A stretch of 64,000 bases of DNA from Sisyra terminalis (Eukaryota > Arthropoda > Insecta > Neuroptera > Sisyridae), in contig OY292274.1 in the NCBI GenBank assembly GCA_958496175.1, forward strand, positions 7,006,001-7,070,000, given 5' to 3'. Below, piece by piece: positions 45,180 through 55,145 of this stretch. Position 1 is the stretch's first letter, and each line of letters starts with the position of its first letter. A program made the position numbers and the translations under genes. The notes beneath the pieces are model-generated. The model had not been told where the DNA came from. It was given only the letters and a program-made list of their open reading frames with translations, and did not search any database.

Positions 45180-48100
45180 AAAAAAAATGATATCTGTCAT
45201 TGCTGTTATAAGGGTGAAATAACGTTAAATTTCTAATAACAAGATTTCTTAAATTGTATGATTTGCTAACCGGTTTTGTAGAATATAGGATTGTATGATT
45301 CTAAGATTTTTAAGATAATATTCGTAAATATTATACACCTGAAATATTTCTGACTATTATATATCTGCATTCATTTTGGTTCTTTTAGATTCTTTGGTGT
45401 AATTGCGTGGTTTACCTCATTTGACAAAAATTTGAGTTATTAATTATTGCCTTTAGTTTAATTTTTTATTTGTCTTTAGTCTTAGTGGGAAGTTAGACGA
45501 CAGTCCTTTTTAGTAATTATATTCTATTTAGGAAATTTCAAGTAGAACTCTTTTTATCCACTTTATCCAGATAAAAATTAACATTCATTCGCTTAGCCCT
45601 CACCTTAGAGACGTGGCAAAATATAAACGTTTATAAATATAATTTAACATCAGTATTGGAATCAATATTTTCAAAAAATGTCAATACGCTTTATCATTTA
45701 ATAATAAGCCCAAGATAAACTTCATACCTATCACAAAGGAATCAACCATCTGTTCATTCATATTGTATAATTCAATGCAAATATATTTAGTATTTTGAAT
45801 TCAATATTCATATTTTTCATTGTTCCAACGATTCTGACCCCGCAAAGTTACAATTTTGATGATCTAATGGGAGATTAACAAGTTTCTAGGATATGATATT
45901 ACTCATATCGTATATCATATTCTCTATTAACAAATATGAAAACATTATATTAACCAATATTACTGGTTATTGTTTCTTCGAAAATTGTCCACCTCACGTG
46001 TCCTTCATCCTTTTCCTCAACATAGATGTGCTCATAAAGAATCCTGCAGCGAATATGAGCAATCAGAAAAAATAGAGAGTCAACTTGTATCGATAATGGT
46101 TTATTATTGTTTTTAAACATATCGTTTGTATAAATATTATAGTCTAGTTTCTGTAAGTTCTCACAAATGGTAATCGTAAGAGGAATATAAACTTGACTTA
46201 ATTCTGGAGTATAATAAGATGAAAGGTTTCAGTACCATATTATAAAAATACCATTCATTTTAGTGAAACAAAATGAAGCCTAATAATATAATTTTTTGGG
46301 ATTGTAGTTGATCCTGGAAAAGGAAAATATTTAAAATAAATCTGTAGAGATTTTCAGAATCATGACTTGTTTCTAAATTATATACTAATTGAGAATATAT
46401 AAATATATTGTCTTCTCAATAAGGTAATATAAAATTTGGTAAGCAATAGAATTAATTTTTTTTTTGGGTACAAACATTGTTGAAAAAAAGGATCAAACAG
46501 AATCTGTGAAAAGCTGTAGATATACTACCACGAGCAAATAAAGCCTTATTGAACCGGAAAAAAGGAAATTAGTAAATATTACTTGAAAATGTTTTATATT
46601 TTAAATTTATAATTTTCAAAAACAGTATTGACAAACTTGTTGTAACTCAAATATATTATGACTTCATATTATAAAAACCATTTGAGCCTTTCACTTTGTC
46701 TTTTAAATTGTACAATTTGAATTAGTAGTTAGAATTAAAAATAAATTCTAGATCCTAGATTGTAAATTGAAGTGTCCAAAATGAAATTAATTATCCACAA
46801 AGTGTTTATATTTGAATGTGGAAAGTAAAAAATGGAAAAAATTGAAGAATGAATGGGACATAGTAAGGTTTTATTAATTTTAATTGAGTAATAATACCTA
46901 CGTTAAGTTTTTCATAAAAATAATTATTAATATAAGTTATCAATTAGAAGTGATACTTAAATTTCAAAAACAATTATATATAATATAAGATTATTCAAAT
47001 ACAAAATTATAAAATTGTGTTAAAACTCGTTCCATTTCTTCTAGTACTTAAATCTTCCTATATTGTTCCAGTTATTAAATTTATATTCTATATTGAATAA
47101 GTGTTTTTACGAAAGTACAAAAATGCAACCAAAAACGTTCAAATCAGTCCAAGAAAGTTGCAATTTTGATCTTTCATTTTCAAAAGTTTTAAAGACCTAA
47201 TATGCAACAGATTTTGATCTTTTCCCAATTCAACTGAAATTATTTTGATCAAAATTGAGCTTTATATATCTAAAAAAAAACTTTTCAATTAAGTGATAGA
47301 CTTTAAAAAGCAATAATGTGAATGAAAGTTGTTGGGTGCTGTTTAAAACTTCACTTTGGCCTATTAAAATGTATTTTTTTTAAAAAAATAAAATATTTTA
47401 AAAAAAAGTGTAAATGGTGTAAATATAACAATAATTAGAGAGCAAGATAGCTCCATTTGGGGATCATTTTTTTGATTCATAAGCTTGTAATTGTAGAAAA
47501 CATATCATTTTTTTCAATTGCTATAATTGAAAATGTTATTCAAATACTAGAAAGATGAGGTTTTGTTGAAATTCTGCAAAGCCTTTGAAGATATAGTGGT
47601 GATTGAGAAATAATCCAATTCTTAATGAAGAAATTGTAAATAAATACCGTTTTGCAGTTTTTTCAACGTTGGAATGAAAGAAATAGTCTTACAAATCAAG
47701 CTTTATTTGAGTAATTTAAAATGACTATTTTTAATTAATAATTAATTTATGTAAGTATTAATTTATATTTGATTTTTACGTAAGTTCCTTCACAAAATCT
47801 CTTTTTTTAGTTTTGAAATTGGAATTAATAGTTTTACTAAAAACGAAATATTTGAAACTATCATTTTGCAATTAACTGTTTTGATTGGAAATTAATCTTC
47901 TTATTGGAATAAAGATTTCCATTAATTTTTTATCTTAAACAAAGCCTCAACTTTCATATATTTGAAATAAGAAATTATTAAAAAACTTTAAAATGAACGT
48001 GTTATCAAAACATAAGGCCAATAAATATAATTCCTATATACAACATAAAAATTCAGATAAAACCGATCATATAATTTTGATTTTAGTTAAAAATGGAATC

Positions 48101-48690
48101 ATTTTATTTGAAAACAAAAAATAAAATTGAAATTTAATTTGCAAAAAAATACTTAACATTTTTGACAATAAATTTAAACGATATCTATTAATTTTTGTAT
48201 ATTCGAATTTTTCAAATCAAAGGATCGGTAAGAAACTGTTGGTAACTAAATAGGATTTTATAACAATAAATAATGTTATTTAATAATATTCAAACTGTAA
48301 AGCCCTCGATATACGATATAAATAAATTAATATATTTTTATCAATTGATTAGGATAGTTAAGTTATAAATAAACAATTAAAAAAGTATTTTATTCCCGAC
48401 GCATAGTTTGCATAAATTATAACATTTAAAATGTTTTAAATAATTTTTAAAACATATTTAAGTAAATTTTCCTCTTATTCCATTATCAACTATATCTAGT
48501 AAGTTAAGTAAAAAAAATCAATAAGCATTTTCAATAATTCTAAATAATGTTCCAAAAAATAAACTAATAAACGCAAAATCGAATATTTTTGAACTCAAAC
48601 TTAAAAAATTACTAAATTCATGTTGAAATTGATTGGTAATATTACTATTCCTTTACAGCAGACTAAATTTTAAATGTATTATTATTTTTT
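45180..48690. other. intergenic, nothing recognised
   Basis: 3.5 kb of AT-rich sequence with no supported ORF, terminal repeats or RNA structure. Confidence 0.5.
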
Positions 48691-48696
48691 AACATT

Positions 48697-48850
48697 GTTA
48701 TTTACTGTCGCTTTATAGCTACTAAGGTCTTTAGCGACTCTAGGGCGTATAAAAATCCGTAGTCGAGAAATATTGAAAATTTGCTCGATACGAGGATCGA
48801 ACCTAACATTTACCAGTTTTGGAGCGGTCACCATGACCACTCGGTCACCA
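48697..48850 (-). repeat. tRNA-derived SINE
   Basis: On -, the head reads TGGTGACCGAGTGGTCATGG (A box) and, 34 bp on, GGTTCGATCC (B box, 48803-48794), followed by a unique body of about 95 bp. The spacing is right for an internal pol III promoter. Confidence 0.55.
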
Positions 48851-48859
48851 GTAGGCTTA

Positions 48860-50620
48860 TATTATTTTATAAGCAAAAAATTATGTAACAATACTTATTA
48901 TTTTTTTCTAATAATTATGAAAAATTATTTTATTTCCAGTTTGGTACAACAATGAGCCTTCAAAAACGATTAAATTTGTTATAAAAAAATTATCTGCATA
49001 GTTCAGAATACTTCAAATATGGACAAATAATTTTTCAAAATTATTATTCCTTAATACCAATTGATTGTATACCTATTTATTTTGTAAAAAAAATAATTAC
49101 TTACCCCTATGTAGATAAATAAACGATTTTCCTGAGTTAACTGTCTGATTTTTTTTCGACTTATTAGCAATATTCAATATTCTGAGAGCTAAACGTGATT
49201 TTCGAAAGAAGAGTTTTCATTTTTATTTCGCTTGTGTAAATTATTTTTGTCAATATAATTTAACAAGTAAAAAAAGGGAAAATTCTTCAAATATCAATCC
49301 AAACTATGTTCAAAATATCACCTTCTGTTATTGAAATAGAGGTTCGAAGGATAAAAACTCGAAAGTATGTTAACTATGATTGTGACGAAAGCTTGAAACC
49401 TATGAAAAATTTTACAGCATAAGTATTTAACAGAAACCAATGCATAATGTACATATTATACTAATAATAACGGAGAAAAGAGGTGGTTTTTGATCACGAG
49501 TTTGTTTTTCGGTCTCTATTTTATTGAGTTACATGTTTTACAATGGTTTTAATGTTCGAGCAATTGTGATCTTTCAAGCAAATTGTGTCATCGAGCAATT
49601 GTGTCTAGTAAAATGTACTCCATGGGGGAAAAGTTTATTTTTTCGAAGGATTAAAAATGTTTATTCTATTTTTTGTTTCTAGTTTTCCCTCGACTACATC
49701 CAAAATGAACTCGTTACCCCTTCTTTTTGAATAACAACTATTTTAGAAGCTTTTTCTCTAATTATATAAATACTCGTTTTATCTTCATTGAATTTTCATT
49801 ATACCTTTATATGTTATATGTTATTTCTCTTTATCTACAATGCTTCTCAAAGCCGTTTCTTTTTTGTTCATCGAAAGACGATGCTTCTGTACTACGTAGT
49901 TCGACGTTCTAAATAAAGAAATACAGTGTCTGCTTTTGAAGTTTAAATTTCAATATTTGTAATACTAACTTTAAGGAATCTTCTTTTGGATTTAAATTCT
50001 TCTTACCAATTCTTCCTTGGGTTACCAATATTTATATAAGTTTCAACTTACAATGAACAATAAATAATAATCATAATATAGCTTAACATGATTTAGGGTT
50101 TGAATTAGCAAGATTCAATTGAAATTGATGCATTTCTTTATTCACTAATTTTGATCTTGATTTTAAACTGGTCGTTCTTTTCGATTAATATAACCCGAAC
50201 AATTGTTTGCCCAACGTTCTACTGGCAGTAGAACCAAATCGTAAATTCATCTACTATTTCACTAGACGTATGGAAGAAACTCTTGCTAAACTGAATTAAT
50301 TTCTGGTAGTTAAGTCATTTTATATCCGATTACCACAAATATTTTATCTTTGTGTTAGATCTTCGGCATATCACTTTTGCATTGAAAGTTGAATAAAATT
50401 TCTCCAATAGTTGCGATACTATCCCATATATACGGTTTAGTGGATTCCAATTTGTTCTATGGGCAGTTTATAAAAATATTGTTTTTAAAATGAAATTACC
50501 AAAATGTTTCATTGGTTTATACAAAACATAATAAGTTTAGTTAAATAATAGATACATATATACAAAACGAATGTATTACTAATATATTCTATAAATAAAG
50601 ACTTAATATTATTCTTTTCA
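48860..50620. other. intergenic, nothing recognised
   Basis: AT-rich sequence between the SINE and the Brf1 stop codon. I see no canonical AATAAA for Brf1 immediately beyond 50623. Confidence 0.4.
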
Positions 50621-50622
50621 GT

Positions 50623-50792
50623 TTAATATTCCTCTTCATCGAAAGTAGTATTAAACTCATAGCTATTAAATTCATCATTTTCTTGATGTCCACGATAGTC
50701 TTGTAACATCTTTAGGACTCCAACTTCTTCAGCTGATGTTGAAGGCTCTGCCTCTTCATAATATTCATCTAAATATTCCGATTCGTCTGATT
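50623..50792 (-). CDS. Brf1: Brf1 terminal exon
   Basis: It begins after a T-tract AG and reads [20 protein letters not shown], then [16 protein letters not shown], and ends FDEEEY, TAA 50625-50623. The acidic tail with a hydrophobic LKMLQ core matches the Brf1 C-terminus (ALQMM in human). Confidence 0.88.
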
Positions 50793-52443
50793 CTAAAAAA
50801 AAAATATAAATAAATCAAATGAACAGATGCATAAAGCACTAGAGAACCCGTAGTATTTGGTTTTGTTGAAACGGTTTCAGATGGTGAAGGCTTTTCAACC
50901 GATAGATCAACATTTTCCTTAACCACTTTAGGTTTCTTTGATTCGTTAGATTTATTTTTATCACTGGCTTTCCTATAAAAATAAATTATATGCTTGTATA
51001 AATGATAACTAATATACGTTTAGTTATTACTCAGCATCGTATGCATTAATCAGAAGTAAATAACAAACCTTTTAGGCGGAGCTGGCGTTAAAAACACATC
51101 ATCCGAAACCGGAGCTGTTTCCACTTTCATTTCATTTTTGATATTTAAACTTTTTAAAGCGTCATAATTAATTTTTGAAGATATCCGCTTTTCTTGTAAC
51201 ATTTTTTCTATAGCTTCTCCAGCTGTATTTGCGGGCGCTGCCGTTTTTTTGCGGGTCGTTGTTCTTCGTTTCTTTTTCTCGGGTTTACCTTCTTCTTTTT
51301 CTTTGGCTAAACGTTCTTGTTTTACTAAAAATCAAGGATTTGTAAGTGAAATTTCTGCGGATGTATTAAATGGACAAACTTTTTTGTTCTTCTAAATAAA
51401 CAGCGTTTATTTTATTCCACATTCCGTCTTTGTGCTTCGCTTCATCTTCCGACATAATGTACGAATCGATTTCATCTTCATCTAAACCGTTTAAAAGAAT
51501 CTCTTCATTAGACTGATTATCATCTTCTTTTGTGTTGATTGTGTTTTCACCAATTGTGGAAGGTAATCCTAAATCAGGTCCTATCGATAGCATTTGAAAA
51601 TATTTTAAATTAAATGAAAATAAAAAACATTTTTTGAATGAATTATACCTAAACCTTCAGGGGGTATACTTTCAGTGGCAGAATTTCCTTCATTAATATC
51701 ATTTTGTAAACATTGCTTAATAACACCCATAGTTGATTCATTTATAAAAGCGTTCGTTTCTTCTAATTCTTGATCTAAAGTAACGCCTTTGATTTTAATT
51801 TTTTTAGGTTTTGTATCTTGCAACATTCGATCAATTTCTTTTTGCATTTCCGTTACTTCTTCGTAACCATCCTCATGAAGCTTTAAAACAAATATTTTAT
51901 TAGCATATCCGATTATAATCAAATTATGGTTTTGTATTCTTTTGTAAATCACCTTTAACAATCGCTCTTTATCCTTCTTTCTTGCAGCTTTAAATGCAGG
52001 TGGGTCTTGTTCTTCTTCTAGATCAACAGTCATGAATTCTTCTAACGTGAGAGCGCTTGATGGGGTGTCACCAAACTCGAAAAGTCTGAAATTATTTAAA
52101 TAATTAAGAAAAACTAATGGTAAGTAGTTAAAACAAACCTTTTCCTTAAAGTAGATTCGTGAACCTTCACAATTTTGACAATATCACTTGGGTTTCGAGA
52201 AAAATCATGCAATCGAGCCGCCATAAGTAGAGCTAAAATAAAAAATGAATCAATTATTAACTTGAAGATGTGAAAGTGTTAAATAACATTTACCGGCACC
52301 GCAAAGACCTGCAGGACGTCGTCCAGAATGTATAGAATCTCTTTTCATTCTTTGTACAAGTCGTAAAGCCGTTGTTGTGACCTGTTGGGTTTTATCCCCT
52401 AATACTAGTTTATTAGCAAATCGCAGAATATAAATGCAAGGAT
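50623..52443 (-). CDS. Brf1: TFIIIB subunit Brf1 (eight exons, 5' part outside)
   Basis: Brf1 recruits RNA polymerase III: it binds TBP and Bdp1 at tRNA and 5S promoters in the nucleus. Eight exons on - are recognised: 52443-52294, 52232-52139, 52086-51953, 51880-51649, 51580-51380, 51324-51069, 50972-50848, 50792-50623, about 450 codons. They cover the second cyclin repeat ([20 protein letters not shown]), the linker, the conserved TBP-binding block ([20 protein letters not shown]), a lysine-rich segment ([17 protein letters not shown]) and an acidic C-terminus (DEEEY). The zinc ribbon and first cyclin repeat (about 170 residues) are missing, so their exons lie upstream. Introns are short (52-95 bp). 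One base is in excess where exons 2 and 3 here join. Convergent with PAQR4. Confidence 0.92.
50848..50972 (-). CDS. Brf1: Brf1 penultimate exon
   Basis: [20 protein letters not shown] and [12 protein letters not shown], a low-complexity linker. The acceptor is clear; the donor is weak: either GTTCTC at 50847 or an upstream GTTTCA near 50880 would keep the frame. Confidence 0.7.
51069..51324 (-). CDS. Brf1: Brf1 lysine-rich exon
   Basis: [20 protein letters not shown], then [20 protein letters not shown], matching human [20 protein letters not shown]. 256 nt, with a GTTTGT donor. Confidence 0.9.
51380..51580 (-). CDS. Brf1: Brf1 TBP-binding exon
   Basis: [20 protein letters not shown] and [12 protein letters not shown] correspond to the Brf1-specific homology block that wraps around TBP (human GIDDLEIDRYILNESEA..W..NAEYLREQ). 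The acceptor is GATAG at 51581-51582 and the donor GTTTGT. Confidence 0.92.
51649..51880 (-). CDS. Brf1: Brf1 linker exon
   Basis: [40 protein letters not shown] and a C-terminal IPPEGL. The upstream boundary follows the proposed 72-bp in-frame intron 51881-51952. Confidence 0.8.
51881..51952 (-). other. Brf1: probable 72-bp in-frame intron of Brf1
   Basis: GTGATT...TTTTGTTTTAAAG on -, with TGCTAAT as branch site about 25 bp before the end. Reading through adds 24 residues ([20 protein letters not shown]) that are hydrophobic and unlike the charged Brf1 linker. Because 72 is a multiple of three the frame stays open either way. Confidence 0.65.
51953..52086 (-). CDS. Brf1: Brf1 cyclin-repeat end / linker exon
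   Basis: [20 protein letters not shown] and [20 protein letters not shown] match human [28 protein letters not shown]. The run TTTTT near its start (52080-52084) is one T too long for the frame of the preceding exon. Confidence 0.85.
52139..52232 (-). CDS. Brf1: Brf1 second cyclin repeat, part 2
   Basis: [30 protein letters not shown], the helix set of the second cyclin fold (human LLVAARMHDFRRTV..VVKVCESTLRK). GTTTGT donor. Confidence 0.92.
52294..52443 (-). CDS. Brf1: Brf1 second cyclin repeat, part 1
   Basis: [47 protein letters not shown]. It enters in phase 1 after a TTTCAG acceptor and leaves at GTAAAT. This is the most upstream Brf1 exon I can find; its 5' intron extends past at least 11 kb of sequence. 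Confidence 0.93.
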
Positions 52444-53060
52444 CTGAAACGAAATTTTAAAATGAATAAAAACATACAACGATGTTTGGTGATTAGGATG
52501 ATTATCATATACTAAGTGGATCCTAGTTCAAATCACAGAACTATAATATAAATGAGAAAGATCTTTTTTTTCACTTTACTGAACAATTCAAGAAGCCGCT
52601 AAGGATTCAGCTTTTATATAATACTGGTTGATAGATTTAAAAAAAAATGCACAGAAGTAAGTAAATTTTCAATTCGCATATTGCTATTGCTATTTTTTTT
52701 TTTGAATCAGGAACCATATTTTTTTCTCATTTACTTCTTGAAAATTATTTATGAATCTGTTTTTTATTGATATTTTAACAGAAATAAAAAAACAGGTTTT
52801 TAACTTAAACACTGTTTTTTTCTCTATGATTAATATTTTAAATGATATTTCTTTCCGCAATCGAGCAAATTGCACAAAAAGTATAATACTCCAAAAAAAT
52901 ATTAGCAAATAAATACGAACAGTTATAAAAAATAAGAATAACCAAAAATCCTGAATAATTTTGCATATAATTAGATGTTTCAAATAATATTCATAAGAGA
53001 TATTATAACACATGGATATCAAAAGTCTTAAATATATGACAAGAATTTCTCACATTCAAA
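52444..53060 (-). other. Brf1: Brf1 5' intron
   Basis: AT-rich; a possible decayed tRNA-like SINE lies at about 52470-52560 (TGGTGATTAGGATGATTATC with AGTTCAAATC). No upstream Brf1 exon seen. Confidence 0.35.
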
Positions 53061-53067
53061 AAAAAGT

Positions 53068-53190
53068 TCAAATTGATGCGAGAAGTCGGAATACCATTGG
53101 CTAAAAAGAAAGTTGGCAAAAGTTGACTGAATTAATTTAAGAAGATAAACTTATTGAATTGGAAATTGATGTTTGCGATTCAACCTAATA
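53068..53190 (+). pseudogene. decayed ORF tail, unrecognised
   Basis: FKLMREVGIPLAKKKVG in one frame continues as WQKLTELI and EDKLIELEIDVCDST, stop, in another. It reads like a protein C-terminus with one or two indels. Probably from a mobile element. Confidence 0.28.
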
Positions 53191-54379
53191 AAAATACAAC
53201 AATGAACAGAAAGTGTGTTTGCTAACAGCAGGGGAATCTTTTTAGAAAGAAGACATTGAAATGTTTATTGTCTTCTATCATTTCTAAGGAAAAATAATTA
53301 ATTAATATTCACAAAACAAAACTTTCTTTTTAAAAATGTTTAGACCTTGACATTGTTTTTTTTTTAATTAAAACGAATTTCTTGTTTGTATTAAACACGT
53401 ATAATAATGAAATTTAATAAAATATTTTTTTATTAGTTATAAAATATTAAGAAGATATAATAAAAGTGAAATATGGTAAAGTAAACTTTTCGGTAGTTTT
53501 TTGTTTAGTGCATATCTGTTATATATTGTATATAAACGATAGAAAAAAGGTACGAAGCATTTAATTCAAGATTAATGAACATTTTTTGTTATTTAAGATG
53601 AATAATAAAAAAAATGAGAATATATTCATGAAATAAGCAAGTAAACTTATTTATGAATGATAAATCTTTGAAGAAACTTATCAAGGTCAGTTTTTTTTGC
53701 GTAAACAGTGTTGTAGATGCAATGTTTATTTTAGATTTGTCGTTGATTATTCACTTCGAATTGTCACTTAAACCTGTTTTTCATGAAAACTCTAATTCTG
53801 TAAATCGGAGCTGTACAAACCACAGTGTAACAAAAGTATATATAATAGACTGATTCGAAAAAAATGATGATTTTTTTTTTCTTAATTATATCGAAAATAT
53901 TGTTGGGAATGACAAAAAAAATCCTGTGAAAGTTTAAGCTCTTAAAATTAATATTAAGAGGTGCCGCATCGCAAATTTCGATTTTCCATTTAAATAACAT
54001 GGGTACTTCTTTTGCACTTTGGAATTTTATAGCTCACGTTGGTGACAATATTTCGGAATGACCAAGATATATTCTTGTAGAAAATTCGAAAATCGAGGTC
54101 AAAGTTGAACTAAAGAGAAATTTTAATATTTTTTCAATTTTTTGACCCAACCATCAATTTTATGAGAAAATTTTACAGGACATTTTTTGTAGACCACTTT
54201 TTTTCCTATAACTTCTAAAGGTATATAAAAAATATAAAGTATATAAAATATAAAAATATAAAAGTATATAATATAGTTCTATAAAAGTTTTTGATATTTT
54301 TCACAGGTTCTAAGTTATTTAATTAAAATAAAAAAATATTTTTTATTATTGTAGAGTTTCACATCTCCAATGATGATAA

Positions 54380-54614
54380 ATTGGTAAACAATATTCAGAG
54401 GATTAGGATCAATAATAATCAGTTAAAACTACTTATTACATCCGCGACGTTTCGGCCCGTTTATTGAGCCTTCCTCAGGCGTTCGTAAATAATCGGTTTA
54501 ACCTTGTTAAAAACAATCATTGTCCATTCATTTTATTATTGATCCTAATTATTATTGACTAATTTTATAGACTGATTATTATTGATCCTAATCCTCTGAA
54601 TATTGTTTACCAAT
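54380..54614. repeat. nested palindrome inside foldback element C
   Basis: ATTGGTAAACAATATTCAGA at the left and its inverted copy at the right, with further GATTAGGATCAATAATAATC arms. It interrupts the element C arms and includes the motif at 54438-54486. Confidence 0.7.
54438..54486 (-). ncRNA. hammerhead ribozyme motif in nested palindrome
   Basis: On -: ACGAACGC, CTGAGGA (54478-54472), one A, stem II GGCTC/GGGCC (one G-U pair), GAAA, self-complementary ACGT, C17, GCGGATGT. Stem I pairs as 3 bp, a 2x2 internal loop, then 3 bp, the type I arrangement with an internal loop that helps folding. Predicted cleavage is between 54446 and 54445. Confidence 0.55.
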
Positions 54615-55145
54615 AATTTTTATGTTAAAAATATAATAATTCAGGGAATTTTCAGTTTAATCCAAATAACTTAGGACCTGTGAAAAGTATCAAAAACTTT
54701 TATACAGATAAGTTATAGAAAAAAAATGCTCTACAAAAAATGTCCTATAAAATTTTCCAATAAAATTGATGGTTGCGTCAAAAAATTGAAAAAATATTAA
54801 AATTTCTCTTTAGTTCAACTTTGACTTCGAATAACTTTTGAAGGAATAAATATATTAAAAATTTGTAAGAGACTTTTTTTGTAGATCGTTCAACTTTCTA
54901 CAAGAATATACCTTAGTCATTCCGAAATATTGTCACCAACGTGAGCTATAAAATTCCAAAGTGCAAGAGAATATTGTTCCCATGTTATTTAAATGGAAAA
55001 TCGAAATTTGCGATGCGGCACCTCTTAATATTAATATTAAGAGTTTAAACTTTCACAGGTTTTTTTTTATTCATTCCCAACAATATTTTCGATATAATTA
55101 AGAAAAAGAAATCATCATTTTTTTTCAATCAGTCTAATATATACA

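Larger units (their letters stand above)
53846..55137. mobile_element. foldback element C (long inverted repeats)
   Basis: Outer arms of about 450-500 bp are inverted copies (TTTCGATTTTCCATTTAAAT near 53980 against its reverse near 54995), with TAGACTGATT ends. The centre is occupied by a second, smaller palindrome (54380-54614) that carries a hammerhead-like fold. No ORF. Confidence 0.78.

Noticed and set aside
53764..54000. 78-codon - strand frame
   Set aside because: It falls in the arm of foldback element C and reads through T-tracts.
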